Position numbers and translations under genes: made by a program. A stretch of 64,000 nucleotides of DNA from Actinomycetospora chiangmaiensis DSM 45062 (GTDB taxonomy: Bacteria; Actinomycetota; Actinomycetes; Mycobacteriales; Pseudonocardiaceae): NCBI RefSeq assembly GCF_000379625.1, contig NZ_KB903229.1, positions 166,247-230,246 on the forward strand. The letters run 5' to 3'. The notes under the pieces were generated by a model. That model worked only from the letters and a program-made list of their open reading frames with translations. It was not told the origin of the DNA and did not search any database. Shown piece by piece: positions 16,536 through 25,027 of the stretch. The number at the start of each line of letters is the position of its first letter. Position 1 is the first letter of the stretch.

Positions 16536-17588
16536 ATGACCTCTCCGACCGCCAACCCCGCCGGCGTCGACCTCTCCAGCGCCTGGGACCGGCTCGTCCA
16601 GTACCTGATGGGCCTCTCGCCGGAGGCGCAGGCCGACGCCCTGGCGCACCCCGGCGACACCCTCGACGCCGCCGGCCTCGGTGACGTCGACGCCCCCACG
16701 CTGAACCACGCCATCGTCAACTCGGGGAGCTTCAACCGCGAGTACAACATCGGCAACCAGAGCAACTCCGGCGAGTCCGGGCACGGCGCGGTCGCCTCGC
16801 CCCCGCCCCCGCCGGACTGCTCGACCCACCCCGGCGAGTCGCACCACGCCGCCGCCGAGCGGGTCATGAACTACTACATCAACAACACCTACAGCGAGGT
16901 CATCGACCAGTCCACCAACATCGGCGGCAGCAACTTCGGGACCATCGCGAACACCAACGTCCACGGCGACGGCAACCAGACCGTCGGGGGCGTCGGCAAC
17001 ACGGTCGGCGACCTGACCCACGGCGACGGCAACATCCACGGCGACGGCAACGTGGTGGGCGACCACAACGCGACCGGCGGCGGGACCGTGCTCGACCACA
17101 GCGCCGTCGGCGAGGGCAACACGGTCCTCGACCACAGCGACGGCAACGCGACCGGCGCCGGCTCGGTGGCCCTCGGCGGCGGCACGGTCGGCGGCAACCT
17201 CAACACCGGGGCCGGCGCGCAGGTCGGCGACGGCTCGGCCTTCGGTACCGGTTCGGCCGCCGGTGGCGGCCACGTGACCAACACCGGGGTGCAGGGCAAC
17301 GGCAACACCACCGGCTTCGGTGCGGGCTCGGTGAACAGCGGCACGCAGGACGCCTCCCACGGCGGCGCGATCAGCACCGGCTCGGGCTCCGCGTCGTCGG
17401 GTGACTTCGAGAATCACTCGACCCACGACTCGCACGACGACAACTCGACGCACGACACCCACGACCACCAGACCAACGACTCGAACAACGACAGCTCGAC
17501 CCACGACCACCAGACCAACAACTCGGACAACTCGGACGACCACTCCGCCCACACCGACACCCACGTCGACACGGGCATCCACCTCTGA
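16536..17588 (+). CDS. IniB-like protein with Gly/Asn repeat body and His/Asp-rich tail
   Basis: A 350-residue protein. Residues 10-65 resemble the IniB N-terminal domain (WDRLVQYLMGLSPEAQADALAHP, then AAGLGDVDAPTLNHAI). After a Pro run and the segment AERVMNYYINNTYSEV, residues about 120-285 are a Gly/Asn/Thr-rich body with irregular GDGN, GNT and GGGTV units. These could fold as a beta-solenoid or stay disordered. The last 60 residues are nearly all His, Asp, Ser, Thr and Asn (THDSHDDNSTHDTHDHQ). No signal peptide or membrane helix is seen. It has AGGAG eight bases before the ATG. It is the first gene of the iniBAC-like operon. Confidence 0.8.
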   Translation: MTSPTANPAGVDLSSAWDRLVQYLMGLSPEAQADALAHPGDTLDAAGLGDVDAPTLNHAIVNSGSFNREYNIGNQSNSGESGHGAVASPPPPPDCSTHPGESHHAAAERVMNYYINNTYSEVIDQSTNIGGSNFGTIANTNVHGDGNQTVGGVGNTVGDLTHGDGNIHGDGNVVGDHNATGGGTVLDHSAVGEGNTVLDHSDGNATGAGSVALGGGTVGGNLNTGAGAQVGDGSAFGTGSAAGGGHVTNTGVQGNGNTTGFGAGSVNSGTQDASHGGAISTGSGSASSGDFENHSTHDSHDDNSTHDTHDHQTNDSNNDSSTHDHQTNNSDNSDDHSAHTDTHVDTGIHL

Positions 17589-17595
17589 GTCGGTC

Positions 17596-17626
17596 GGCGG
17601 ACCCCGGAGCTCCTCCGGGGTCCGCC
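17596..17626 (+). terminator. Perfect 14-bp hairpin between two IniB-like genes
   Basis: GGCGGACCCCGGAG (17596-17609) pairs completely with CTCCGGGGTCCGCC (17613-17626) over a three-base loop. It lies 8 bases after the first IniB-like stop and 35 bases before the next ribosome binding site. It may act as a partial terminator or an mRNA-stabilising processing boundary. It has no T-run. Confidence 0.6.
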
Positions 17627-17675
17627 CCGTCCTGCCTGCACGTCCCCGCCCGACGCTCCGAGGAGGTGACCGCCG

Positions 17676-18470
17676 ATGACCGACGTCGCTCCGGGTGCCA
17701 GCCTGCTGGACTGGGTCACCGGCCTCGTCTCCGATCCGGCCACCCGGGCCCGCTTCGCCGCGGACCCCCACCGCGTGCTCGGGGAGGCCGGGCTGGCCGA
17801 CCTCGACCCGGCCGACCTCCACCATGCGATCCCGCTGGTGACCGACACCGTCGCCGCCCGGCTCGACGCCGTCGCCGACGGCTCGACCCCGATCCCCGGT
17901 CCGCTCGCCGGGGAGTCCGGACTCGAGGCGACGGTGCGCCAGCTCGGCGCCATCTCCGACCGCATCGTCCCGCTGTCCGAGGCGGACCCGGGGGTGCGCC
18001 ACGACGCGGTGCACGATCTCGATCACCCCGGCGCCCACGCCGGGCACGCGGTGCCGCACGACGTCCCCGACTGGTTCGACGACGCGCCGCACGACGGCAC
18101 GGGCGACCTCCGGGACTCCCACGACCTCGACGACCGGGCGCCCCACGCCTGGTCGGCCGGCTCCCACCACGCGCTCGTCGCGCCCGACCACGCACGGCCG
18201 GCCCCGGCCTTCGCGACCGGTCACGCCGGGCACCTCGGGGTGGTCGGGCCCGACCACCCCGACTCCGGCCCCGCCCCTGCCCATGACGACCCCTGGCACG
18301 TCGACCGGCCCGAGGACACCGCGCACGAGCCCCCGGACGAGGGCGACCACCACCTCGACGAGGACGCGCCGCACCACGACCACGGCGATCACGCCGGGCA
18401 CGTCGACGACACCGACCACGCACACCACCCCGACCACCCCGACCCGGGCGCCGCGCTCGGCGCGAGCTGA
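17676..18470 (+). CDS. IniB N-terminal domain protein with His/Asp-rich tail
   Basis: A 264-residue protein. Residues 8-60 are a clear IniB N-terminal domain: SLLDWVTGLVSDPATRARFAADP, LGEAGLADLDPADLHHAIPLV. A short linker (about 60-105) follows. The remaining 160 residues are low complexity and dominated by His, Asp, Ala and Pro (DAPHHDHGDHAGHVDDTDHAHHPDH and similar). Histidine content is extreme. Zinc, copper or nickel binding is possible, but this is inference. GAGGAGG lies about 9 bases before the ATG. It is followed 30 bases on by the next operon gene. Confidence 0.82.
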   Translation: MTDVAPGASLLDWVTGLVSDPATRARFAADPHRVLGEAGLADLDPADLHHAIPLVTDTVAARLDAVADGSTPIPGPLAGESGLEATVRQLGAISDRIVPLSEADPGVRHDAVHDLDHPGAHAGHAVPHDVPDWFDDAPHDGTGDLRDSHDLDDRAPHAWSAGSHHALVAPDHARPAPAFATGHAGHLGVVGPDHPDSGPAPAHDDPWHVDRPEDTAHEPPDEGDHHLDEDAPHHDHGDHAGHVDDTDHAHHPDHPDPGAALGAS

Positions 18471-18500
18471 CCGGACCGGACGCCGCAGGAGGCGAGTCCC

Positions 18501-19811
18501 GTGACCATCCCCGTCGAACCGACCGACACGTTGCCCGACCCGGGCACCGACGCCGGCTGGGTGGCCCTCGAACGCGAGGCCCACGCCCACGGCTACGTGA
18601 ACGCCCAGGCCTACGTGGCCGCCTACGAGCAGGGCGGGATGAACGTCGGGATCGCCGGCTACCAGCCCGGGAACGCCCATACCGGGTTCGGCCAGATCCA
18701 GGCCTATGAGCGGGCCGCCGGACAGTCGGGCGAGACCCTGCACGACTTCGCCGCGCAGCACACCCCGGAGGCGCTGGCGGCCGACCGCGGCGAACTCCCC
18801 GACCAGGACCCGGGCGGGCCGGGCTTCGACCGGCACGCGCTGCGCGACGAGGCCCACCTGCACGGCTACCGGTCGGTGGGCGACTACGTCCGGGCCTTCC
18901 AGCACGGCGACCTCGACACGTCGGGCGTCGTCGCGGGCACCCCCAACGGCTTCCGCCAGGTCGAGGCGCTCGCCCGGGCCGCCGACGGCCACGGGGAGGA
19001 CCCGGACCGCTACTTCCACGAGCACCGGCAGGATCACGACGGACACCACCCCGATCCCTCGGGCGGCGGCGTCACCGACGGCAACCCGCCGCTGCACGAC
19101 GAGGACTGGTGGAAGCAGCCCCAGTCGCAGGCCCAGGGCGACCCCGACCCCGGTCAGATCGACCACACCGCGGGTTATCCCGGTGCCTACGTCGGCCCCG
19201 TGACCGTGGGCCCCGACGGGACCCGCACCCTCCCGGACGGCAGCCACCTCGGGGGGGAGGGCGCCGACACCCTGCGCATCTACCCGAACGGGAACGTCCA
19301 GGACCCCAGCGGCCGCTACCTGGGCGACTACCACGGCGAGTGGCGACCGGGATCGGAGATCGATCCGTCGTCGAACCGGCCCGGCCTCGGAGCCACGGTC
19401 GGCCCGGATCACGGCATGGACGGCACCGACGCCGGCGCGGCGTCCGCCGGCGGACCGCCCGCGCAGCAGGCGTCCGGCGGCGACGGTCGGCTGGTGCACG
19501 AGACCGTCCACTTCGGTGGCGGTGACACGCCGCAGGCCACCGGGTCCGACCCGGGGTTCGGCGGCGGCGCCCACACGCACCCCGGGCAGGCCCACGGGCA
19601 GGCCGCCCCCGAGGACGCCGTGCGTCACGGTGACCCGGGCGGCGGGGCCGACGACACCGACCACGACCTCCACCACGACGTGCACCTCGAGCCGCCCCAC
19701 GGGTCGCCGGAGTCGGGCCACGAGTCGGACTCCCACGGCTCCGCGGGACACCACGACGACGGCGGGCACGAGAACAGCCACGACGCCGGCCTGGACCACC
19801 ACGTCGGATGA
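18501..19811 (+). CDS. Operon protein with two internal repeats and a His/Asp-rich tail
   Basis: A 436-residue protein of unrecognised family. Residues 24-88 and 114-176 are two copies of one module: EREAHAHGYVNAQAYVAAY...GFGQIQAYERAAG and LRDEAHLHGYRSVGDYVRAF...GFRQVEALARAADG, each ending near F/Y-H/A-E/Q-H. Residues about 232-285 look like a small beta domain (VTVGPDGTRTLPDG, YPNGNVQDPSGRYLG). The last 130 residues are Gly/His/Asp-rich like the two proteins upstream. GTG start with AGGAGG eight bases before. It lies between IniB-like and dynamin-like genes, so a structural role in the same complex is likely but unproven. Confidence 0.78.
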   Translation: MTIPVEPTDTLPDPGTDAGWVALEREAHAHGYVNAQAYVAAYEQGGMNVGIAGYQPGNAHTGFGQIQAYERAAGQSGETLHDFAAQHTPEALAADRGELPDQDPGGPGFDRHALRDEAHLHGYRSVGDYVRAFQHGDLDTSGVVAGTPNGFRQVEALARAADGHGEDPDRYFHEHRQDHDGHHPDPSGGGVTDGNPPLHDEDWWKQPQSQAQGDPDPGQIDHTAGYPGAYVGPVTVGPDGTRTLPDGSHLGGEGADTLRIYPNGNVQDPSGRYLGDYHGEWRPGSEIDPSSNRPGLGATVGPDHGMDGTDAGAASAGGPPAQQASGGDGRLVHETVHFGGGDTPQATGSDPGFGGGAHTHPGQAHGQAAPEDAVRHGDPGGGADDTDHDLHHDVHLEPPHGSPESGHESDSHGSAGHHDDGGHENSHDAGLDHHVG

Positions 19812-19843
19812 CCCGTGACACCTGACCCGGGAAGGGGCCCGAG

Positions 19844-21670
19844 GTGACCTCACAGCCGGCACTGGACCTGCTCGACCTCGCGATGCAGGCCACCGCGGCC
19901 TACGGCAGGCCGGACCTCACGGCGCGCCTGACGGCGACCCGTGCCCGGGTCGCCGACCCGGACGTCCGGGTGCTCGTCGTCGGGGAGTTCAAGCAGGGCA
20001 AGAGCGCCCTGGTGAACGCCCTGGTGGCGGCCGACATCTGCCCGGTGGACGACGACATCTCGACCTCCGTGACGACGGTGGTGAAGTACACCGAGGGAGC
20101 GCCCTCCGTGACGGTGGTGCGGGAGCGCTCGGCGGCCGGCGACGGCGAGACCCGCGAGGAACGCACCGACGTGCCGCTCGAGGAGCTGCGCCGCTACGTC
20201 TCCGAGGCCGGCAACCCCGGCAACCGGGAGAACGTGAGCTACGTCGAGGTCACGGTGTCCCGGCGGGTGCTCGCGAGCGGTCTCGTCGTCGTCGACACGC
20301 CGGGCGTCGGCGGCCTCGGATCGGCCCACGGGCAGATGACGATGGGGGCGTTGCCGACCGCGGACGCCGTCCTGCTCGTCTCGGACGCCGCGCAGGAGTA
20401 CACCCAGCCCGAGATCCGGTTCCTGACCCAGGCGATGGCCCTCTGTCCCAACGTGGCCTGCGTCCTCACCAAGACCGACCTGTACCCGGAGTGGCGGCGG
20501 ATCGCCGAGCTCGACCGCGGACACCTGATGCGGGCGGGGGTGGCGGCCGAGCTGCTGCCGACGTCGTCGGTGCTGCGCCGCGCGGCCACGACGTCCAACG
20601 ACCCGGCCCTCAACGAGGAGTCCGGCTTCAAGTCCCTCGTGACCTTCCTGCGCGACCGGGTGTCGGCGCAGGCCGAGGTGCTCGACCGCCGCTCCGCGGC
20701 ACAGGACGTGATCTCCGCCGTCGAGCAGATGGCGCAGAAGATGCGGACCGAGCTCGAGGCCCAGAAGGACCCGGGCAACGCCGAGGAGCTGATCGCCGCG
20801 CTGGAGCGCGCGCAGGGGAGGGCGGAGGAGCTCAAGAAGCGGTCGGCGCGCTGGCAGACGACGCTGAACGACGGCTACGGCGACCTGCAGTCCGACATCG
20901 ACTACGACCTGCGCGACCGGATGCGCACACTGCAGAAGGAGGCCGAGGAACGGCTCGACGCGGAGGACCCGGCCGACATCTGGGACCAGTTCGCCGAGTG
21001 GGTCCACACCCAGGTCGCGGCGGCCGCGTCGACCAACTTCGTCTGGGCCAGCCAGCGCGCGCGGCATCTCGCCGGACAGGTCGCGGAGCACTTCACGGCG
21101 GGCGGGCAGGCCGTCCTGCCCGACATCGGCCGGATCGGGCCGTCCGGGCTCGGTGGCCACGTCAACCCGATGATCCGTCCGGACATGGAGCGCTACCGGC
21201 TCGGCGCGAAGCTCTTCACCGGCATGCGGGGCGGCTACAGCGGCATGCTGATGATCGGGATGATGACGAGCCTCGCCGGCATGTCGTTGATCAACCCGAT
21301 CTCCGGGGCCGGGCTGCTGCTCTTCGGCGGCAAGCAGATCAAGGACGAGAAGAACCGGCTGAAGGCCAAGCGGCGCAGCGACGCCAAGATGGCCGTGCGC
21401 AAGCACATCGACGACGTGACGTTCCAGGTCGGGAAGGACTCCCGGGACATGCTGCGCATGGTCCAGCGCACGTTGCGCGACCACTTCCAGGACCTCGCCC
21501 AGGAGCTGACGACCTCCATGTCCGAGTCGGTCGCCTCGGCCCAGGCCGCGGTGCGGACGGCCACGACCGACCGCGAGCAACGCGTGCGCGACCTCGAGGC
21601 CGAGCTCGGTCGGCTCGCGGCCGTCGCCGAGCAGGCGCAGGCCCTCGTCGCGAACGACCCCCGGCGCTGA
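19844..21670 (+). CDS. iniA: IniA-like bacterial dynamin GTPase
   Basis: A 608-residue dynamin-like protein. The GTPase domain has G1 GEFKQGKS (47-54), a Thr-rich switch (DISTSVTTVV), G3 DTPG (151-154) and G4 TKTD (209-212). A helical bundle follows: AEELIAALERAQGRAEELKK and later stretches, about 285-445. A hydrophobic segment near residues 465-497 (GMLMIGMMTSLAGMSLINP) would touch or insert in the membrane. A second helical region ends the protein. In mycobacteria IniA mediates GTP-dependent membrane fission and is induced by cell-wall inhibitors. GTG start. It is followed 26 bases later by the IniC-like gene. The symbol reflects homology, not proof. Confidence 0.85.
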   Translation: MTSQPALDLLDLAMQATAAYGRPDLTARLTATRARVADPDVRVLVVGEFKQGKSALVNALVAADICPVDDDISTSVTTVVKYTEGAPSVTVVRERSAAGDGETREERTDVPLEELRRYVSEAGNPGNRENVSYVEVTVSRRVLASGLVVVDTPGVGGLGSAHGQMTMGALPTADAVLLVSDAAQEYTQPEIRFLTQAMALCPNVACVLTKTDLYPEWRRIAELDRGHLMRAGVAAELLPTSSVLRRAATTSNDPALNEESGFKSLVTFLRDRVSAQAEVLDRRSAAQDVISAVEQMAQKMRTELEAQKDPGNAEELIAALERAQGRAEELKKRSARWQTTLNDGYGDLQSDIDYDLRDRMRTLQKEAEERLDAEDPADIWDQFAEWVHTQVAAAASTNFVWASQRARHLAGQVAEHFTAGGQAVLPDIGRIGPSGLGGHVNPMIRPDMERYRLGAKLFTGMRGGYSGMLMIGMMTSLAGMSLINPISGAGLLLFGGKQIKDEKNRLKAKRRSDAKMAVRKHIDDVTFQVGKDSRDMLRMVQRTLRDHFQDLAQELTTSMSESVASAQAAVRTATTDREQRVRDLEAELGRLAAVAEQAQALVANDPRR

Positions 21671-21696
21671 GCACCCCGACGACGAGGCAGGAGCCG

Positions 21697-23211
21697 ATGA
21701 CGACGACCGACACCTCCCGTCGCCCCGGGCTCGGCGCCCGCGCGCGCTCGTTGCTGCGCGCGACCCTCGACGAGTACTCCGACAGTCCGCAGGCGGCCGC
21801 CTGGCTGCGCCACCACCTCGAGCGGTTCGACGAGCCGCTGCGCCTCGCGATCGCCGGGAAGGTCAAGGCCGGCAAGTCCACCCTGCTCAACGCGCTCGTC
21901 GGCGAGGAGATCGCGGCGACCGACGCGGGGGAGTGCACGCGGGTCGTCACCTGGTACGCGGACGGTCCGACTCCCCGGATCGTGCTCCACCCGCGCGTCG
22001 GGGAGCCGCGCCAGCTCCGGACCCGGCGCGGTGAGCACGGCGGGCTGGTCGTCGACCTCGACGGGGCCGACCCCGAGACGGTCGACCGGCTGGTCGTCGA
22101 CTGGCCCTCGTCGGGGCTCCGGACCACGTCGCTCATCGACACCCCCGGGATCGCCTCCCTCACCGCCGACGCGGCGAGCCGGGCCGGCGCCTTCCTCACC
22201 CCCGACGAGGCCCCGAGCCAGGCGGACGCCGTGCTCTACCTGATGCGCCACCTGCACTCGGCGGACGCCCGGTTCCTCGAGTCGTTCCACGACCGCCACG
22301 TCGCTCGCGCGACCCCGGTCTCGACGGTGGCAGTCCTCTCCCGCGCCGACGAGATCGGTGTGGGGCGCCTCGACGCCGTCACCTCGGCGCAGCGGATCGC
22401 GGAGCGTTACCGCACCGACGAGAAGCTCTCCACGCTCTGCCAGACGGTCGTGGCGGTCGCGGGGCTCGTCGCGCTCACCGGCCGGACGCTGCGGCAGGAC
22501 GAGTTCCTCGCGCTGCGCGCGCTGGCGGCGCTCGACGGCGCGACGACCGACGCGCTGCTGCTCTCGGCCGATCGCTTCGTGACCCCACCGGACTCCCTGC
22601 GCGACCGCCTCCCCACCGACGTCGACGCAGCACGGCGGGCCGGCCTGCTCGCCCGCTTCGGGGTGTTCGGGGTGCGGCTCTCCCTCGCCCTCATCCGGTC
22701 GGAGGACGCGGACGCGAACCGCCTCGCGACCGAACTCGTGCGTCGCAGCGGGCTCGACGACCTGCGGGAGGTCCTCGACTCGCAGTTCTCCGAGCGGCGC
22801 GATCTGCTCAAGGCGCGGTCGGCCCTGCTGGCCGTCGAGCTGGTCCTCGCGCGGGAGCCGCGGCCCGCCGTGCGGGCGCTCGCCGTCGAGGTGGAGCGGG
22901 TGTTCGCGAGCGCCCACGAGTTCGCCGAGCTGCGCCTGCTCGCCGCGCTGCGGGCCCGGTCGGTCCGGCTGCCCACGGAGGCCCGCGACGAGGCCGAGCG
23001 GCTGGTGGGCGGCTCGGGCTCGCGCGCGGCGGTGCGTCTCGGGCTCGACCCGGACGCCGACGACGCGGCCTGCCGGGCGGCCGCCGTCGAGGCGCTCGGG
23101 CGGTGGCGGCGCCGGGGGTCGTCACCGCTCTCCGATCGCGCGACCGTCGATGCCTGCTCCGTGGTCATCCGGAGCTGCGAGGGCATGCTCGCGTCCCTCA
23201 CCCGGTCGTGA
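21697..23211 (+). CDS. iniC: IniC-like bacterial dynamin GTPase
   Basis: A 504-residue dynamin-family protein. G1 is GKVKAGKS (54-61), G3 DTPG (148-151), and G4 is SRAD (215-218) in place of the usual NKxD or TKxD, as is common in IniC-type proteins. The C-terminal half is helical and rich in Arg and Leu, without the hydrophobic membrane paddle seen in the partner. Paired dynamin-like proteins often act as heteromers, so it probably works with the upstream IniA-like protein. The ATG at 21697 is preceded by AGGCAGGAG. It is the last gene of the tight operon. The symbol is by homology and position. Confidence 0.82.
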   Translation: MTTTDTSRRPGLGARARSLLRATLDEYSDSPQAAAWLRHHLERFDEPLRLAIAGKVKAGKSTLLNALVGEEIAATDAGECTRVVTWYADGPTPRIVLHPRVGEPRQLRTRRGEHGGLVVDLDGADPETVDRLVVDWPSSGLRTTSLIDTPGIASLTADAASRAGAFLTPDEAPSQADAVLYLMRHLHSADARFLESFHDRHVARATPVSTVAVLSRADEIGVGRLDAVTSAQRIAERYRTDEKLSTLCQTVVAVAGLVALTGRTLRQDEFLALRALAALDGATTDALLLSADRFVTPPDSLRDRLPTDVDAARRAGLLARFGVFGVRLSLALIRSEDADANRLATELVRRSGLDDLREVLDSQFSERRDLLKARSALLAVELVLAREPRPAVRALAVEVERVFASAHEFAELRLLAALRARSVRLPTEARDEAERLVGGSGSRAAVRLGLDPDADDAACRAAAVEALGRWRRRGSSPLSDRATVDACSVVIRSCEGMLASLTRS

Positions 23212-23361
23212 TCCTCGAACGAGTGGTGCTGTTGGACGCAGGGTCAGTGCACCTTTCGGAGTATCAGGAGAGCCATACGGACGCGCCGTTGTCGGAGATG
23301 GACATCGTCCGGTCGGGCTCCTCCTGACGACCGGACGCCCCCCCGACAGACGGAGGCGTGT

Positions 23362-24213
23362 GTGGGCTCGGCAGGCAGCGGATTGGCGGATCCGGATTTC
23401 GTGCGGCTCGGTGAGGCCCTGCAGCAGCGGCACCGGGTGCAGGGCCGGGTGCGGCGTACGGCCGTCACCGTGGCGTGCGCGGTCCCGGCGGTGCGCGAGC
23501 GGATGCCGGCCCTGGCCGACCTGCCGCAGCTGACGGTGACCTGCTCCGACACGGCGGCCGGCGACCGGATGGTCGCGAAGTACGACGGCGCCCGCTCCGG
23601 CGTCCCGCGGCGCCTCGCGGTGTCGGTGCTGACGCTGCCCGACTCGCTCGAGGACTACCTGCGCGGCCGCTCGAAGCAGGCCCTGCGCACCAACAGCCGC
23701 CGGGCGCGGGAAGCGGGCGTGACCTGCCGTCGGATGGGCCGCGTCGAGGCCGAGGTCCGCATCACGGCGTTGCTGCGGGCCCGGGACGAGGAGGAGCTGC
23801 TCCCGGGCGTGCGGGCGGACCTGCTCGACGGCGTGGTGCAGGCCTGGGTGGCCCGCGACGCCGACGACGCGACCGAGGTCATCGCCCTCACCTCCGTCGA
23901 CGGCGCCTTCGCGCGCCTCGACCTCATGCTCTCGGCGCCCGACCGCGAGGCCGGGCCCGCCCGCTACCTGCTCTCGTCCCACCTCGTCGGCGAGCTGATC
24001 CAGCGCGGCGTGCGCCACCTCGCCGTCGACACCGCGCTCTGGCTCGACGCCGGGCTGCGCCACTTCCAGCGCCTGCTCGGATTCGAGCCGACGACGCTGG
24101 AGTTCACCCGCGGCGGCGCCGGGGACGTCCCTCCCGACGACGGCCCGTTCCCCACCCCGCGGATCTCCTCCGGTCCGCTGCCGGTGCCGGCGGCGGTGGG
24201 CTCGGCCTCCTGA
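23362..24213 (+). CDS. FemAB/GNAT-like acyltransferase-fold protein
   Basis: A 283-residue protein. The middle segment SLEDYLRGRSKQALRTNSRRAREAGVTC (about 95-125) is the feature seen in FemAB-like and BioF2-like acetyltransferases. The end YLLSSHLVGELIQRGVRHLAVDT...LDAGLRHFQRLLGFEP has the GNAT C-terminal pattern. The first 60 residues are variable. GTG at 23362 follows GGAGG. It is separated from the IniC-like gene by 150 bases, so it may have its own promoter. Its location inside the locus suggests an envelope-related role; this is inference. Confidence 0.7.
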   Translation: MGSAGSGLADPDFVRLGEALQQRHRVQGRVRRTAVTVACAVPAVRERMPALADLPQLTVTCSDTAAGDRMVAKYDGARSGVPRRLAVSVLTLPDSLEDYLRGRSKQALRTNSRRAREAGVTCRRMGRVEAEVRITALLRARDEEELLPGVRADLLDGVVQAWVARDADDATEVIALTSVDGAFARLDLMLSAPDREAGPARYLLSSHLVGELIQRGVRHLAVDTALWLDAGLRHFQRLLGFEPTTLEFTRGGAGDVPPDDGPFPTPRISSGPLPVPAAVGSAS

Positions 24214-24217
24214 TCCT

Positions 24218-24255
24218 CGCGTCCCGGGCCTGACGGGGGTCGGGCCCGGGACGCG
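24218..24255 (+). terminator. Hairpin terminator between convergent genes
   Basis: CGCGTCCCGGGCC pairs perfectly with GGCCCGGGACGCG twelve bases later, directly after the FemAB-like stop codon and just before the stop of the opposing metallophosphoesterase gene. It probably serves the plus-strand operon. Confidence 0.6.
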
Positions 24256-24260
24256 TCCCC

Positions 24261-24995
24261 TCACGGCGCGAGCACGCGGACGTGGGTCGTGAGGTCTCCG
24301 GTGTCCTCGTCGAGCACGTGCAGCGCGAGTCCGGGCGGGGCCGCGCGGTCGGTGCTGTCGGGGTGCGGTTCGCAAGGCAGACGCAGCGTGGACACCACGC
24401 CCTGCGCGATCCGCACCGCGACGCCGTCGATGGTGGTCGCGAGCGGGGTGTGGGCGTGGCCGCAGAGCACGATCGAGGGGTAGGCGCGGCTCCGCAGGGG
24501 TCCGAGCAGCGGCTCGGCGTCGAGCAGCCGGATGGGGTCGAGCAGGCCGCTCCCGATCCGCATCGGCGGGTGGTGCAGCGCGACCACCAGCACCCCGGGC
24601 CGCCGTGCCGCCCGGTCGATCTCCGCCCGGCTCTCGGGTGCGAGGTCCCCGTGGTCGTGCCCCGGGACGTGGGTGTCCGCGAGGACGACGGTGACCTTCC
24701 CGACGGTGACCGTCGAGGTGATCGGCCCCTCGGTCCGCGGCAGGCCGAGCATCGCCCGCATCGTCGGCCGCCGGTCATGGTTGCCCGGCACCAGGTGGGC
24801 GTCCAGCCCGTCGAGCAGTTCGGCCGCCCGGGCGTACTCCTCGTCGGTGCCGTGGTCGGCGACGTCCCCCGTGACGAGGACGAGGTCCGGCCCCGGGTCG
24901 AGCGCGCGGACGTGGTCGACGACCCGTGCCGCTCGCTGGAGGGTATCCGGACGATCGACGTCCAGGTGCAGGTCCGACAGGTGCGCGACGAGCAT
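24261..24995 (-). CDS. Calcineurin-like metallophosphoesterase (CpdA-type)
   Basis: A 244-residue enzyme with all five metallophosphoesterase blocks in order: HLSDLHLD (6-13), LVTGDVADHG, VPGNHDRRP, VALHHPPM and LCGHAHTPL. Its length and the DLHLD and HAHTPL motifs fit class III cyclic-nucleotide phosphodiesterases (CpdA/Rv0805-like), which bind two metals. A cAMP role is possible but not shown. The window also encodes two adenylyl cyclases 27 kb away. Soluble; no signal peptide. It is transcribed toward the FemAB-like gene. Confidence 0.87.
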   Translation of the reverse strand: MLVAHLSDLHLDVDRPDTLQRAARVVDHVRALDPGPDLVLVTGDVADHGTDEEYARAAELLDGLDAHLVPGNHDRRPTMRAMLGLPRTEGPITSTVTVGKVTVVLADTHVPGHDHGDLAPESRAEIDRAARRPGVLVVALHHPPMRIGSGLLDPIRLLDAEPLLGPLRSRAYPSIVLCGHAHTPLATTIDGVAVRIAQGVVSTLRLPCEPHPDSTDRAAPPGLALHVLDEDTGDLTTHVRVLAP

Positions 24996-25027
24996 GCCCG
25001 CACCCTGCTGTCTTCCCGCCGTTCCCG

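Noticed and set aside
23208-23327. Short frame (about 39 codons) after the IniC-like gene
   Set aside because: Its GTG lies inside the previous stop region, no separate ribosome binding site is seen, and the sequence has no recognisable pattern.
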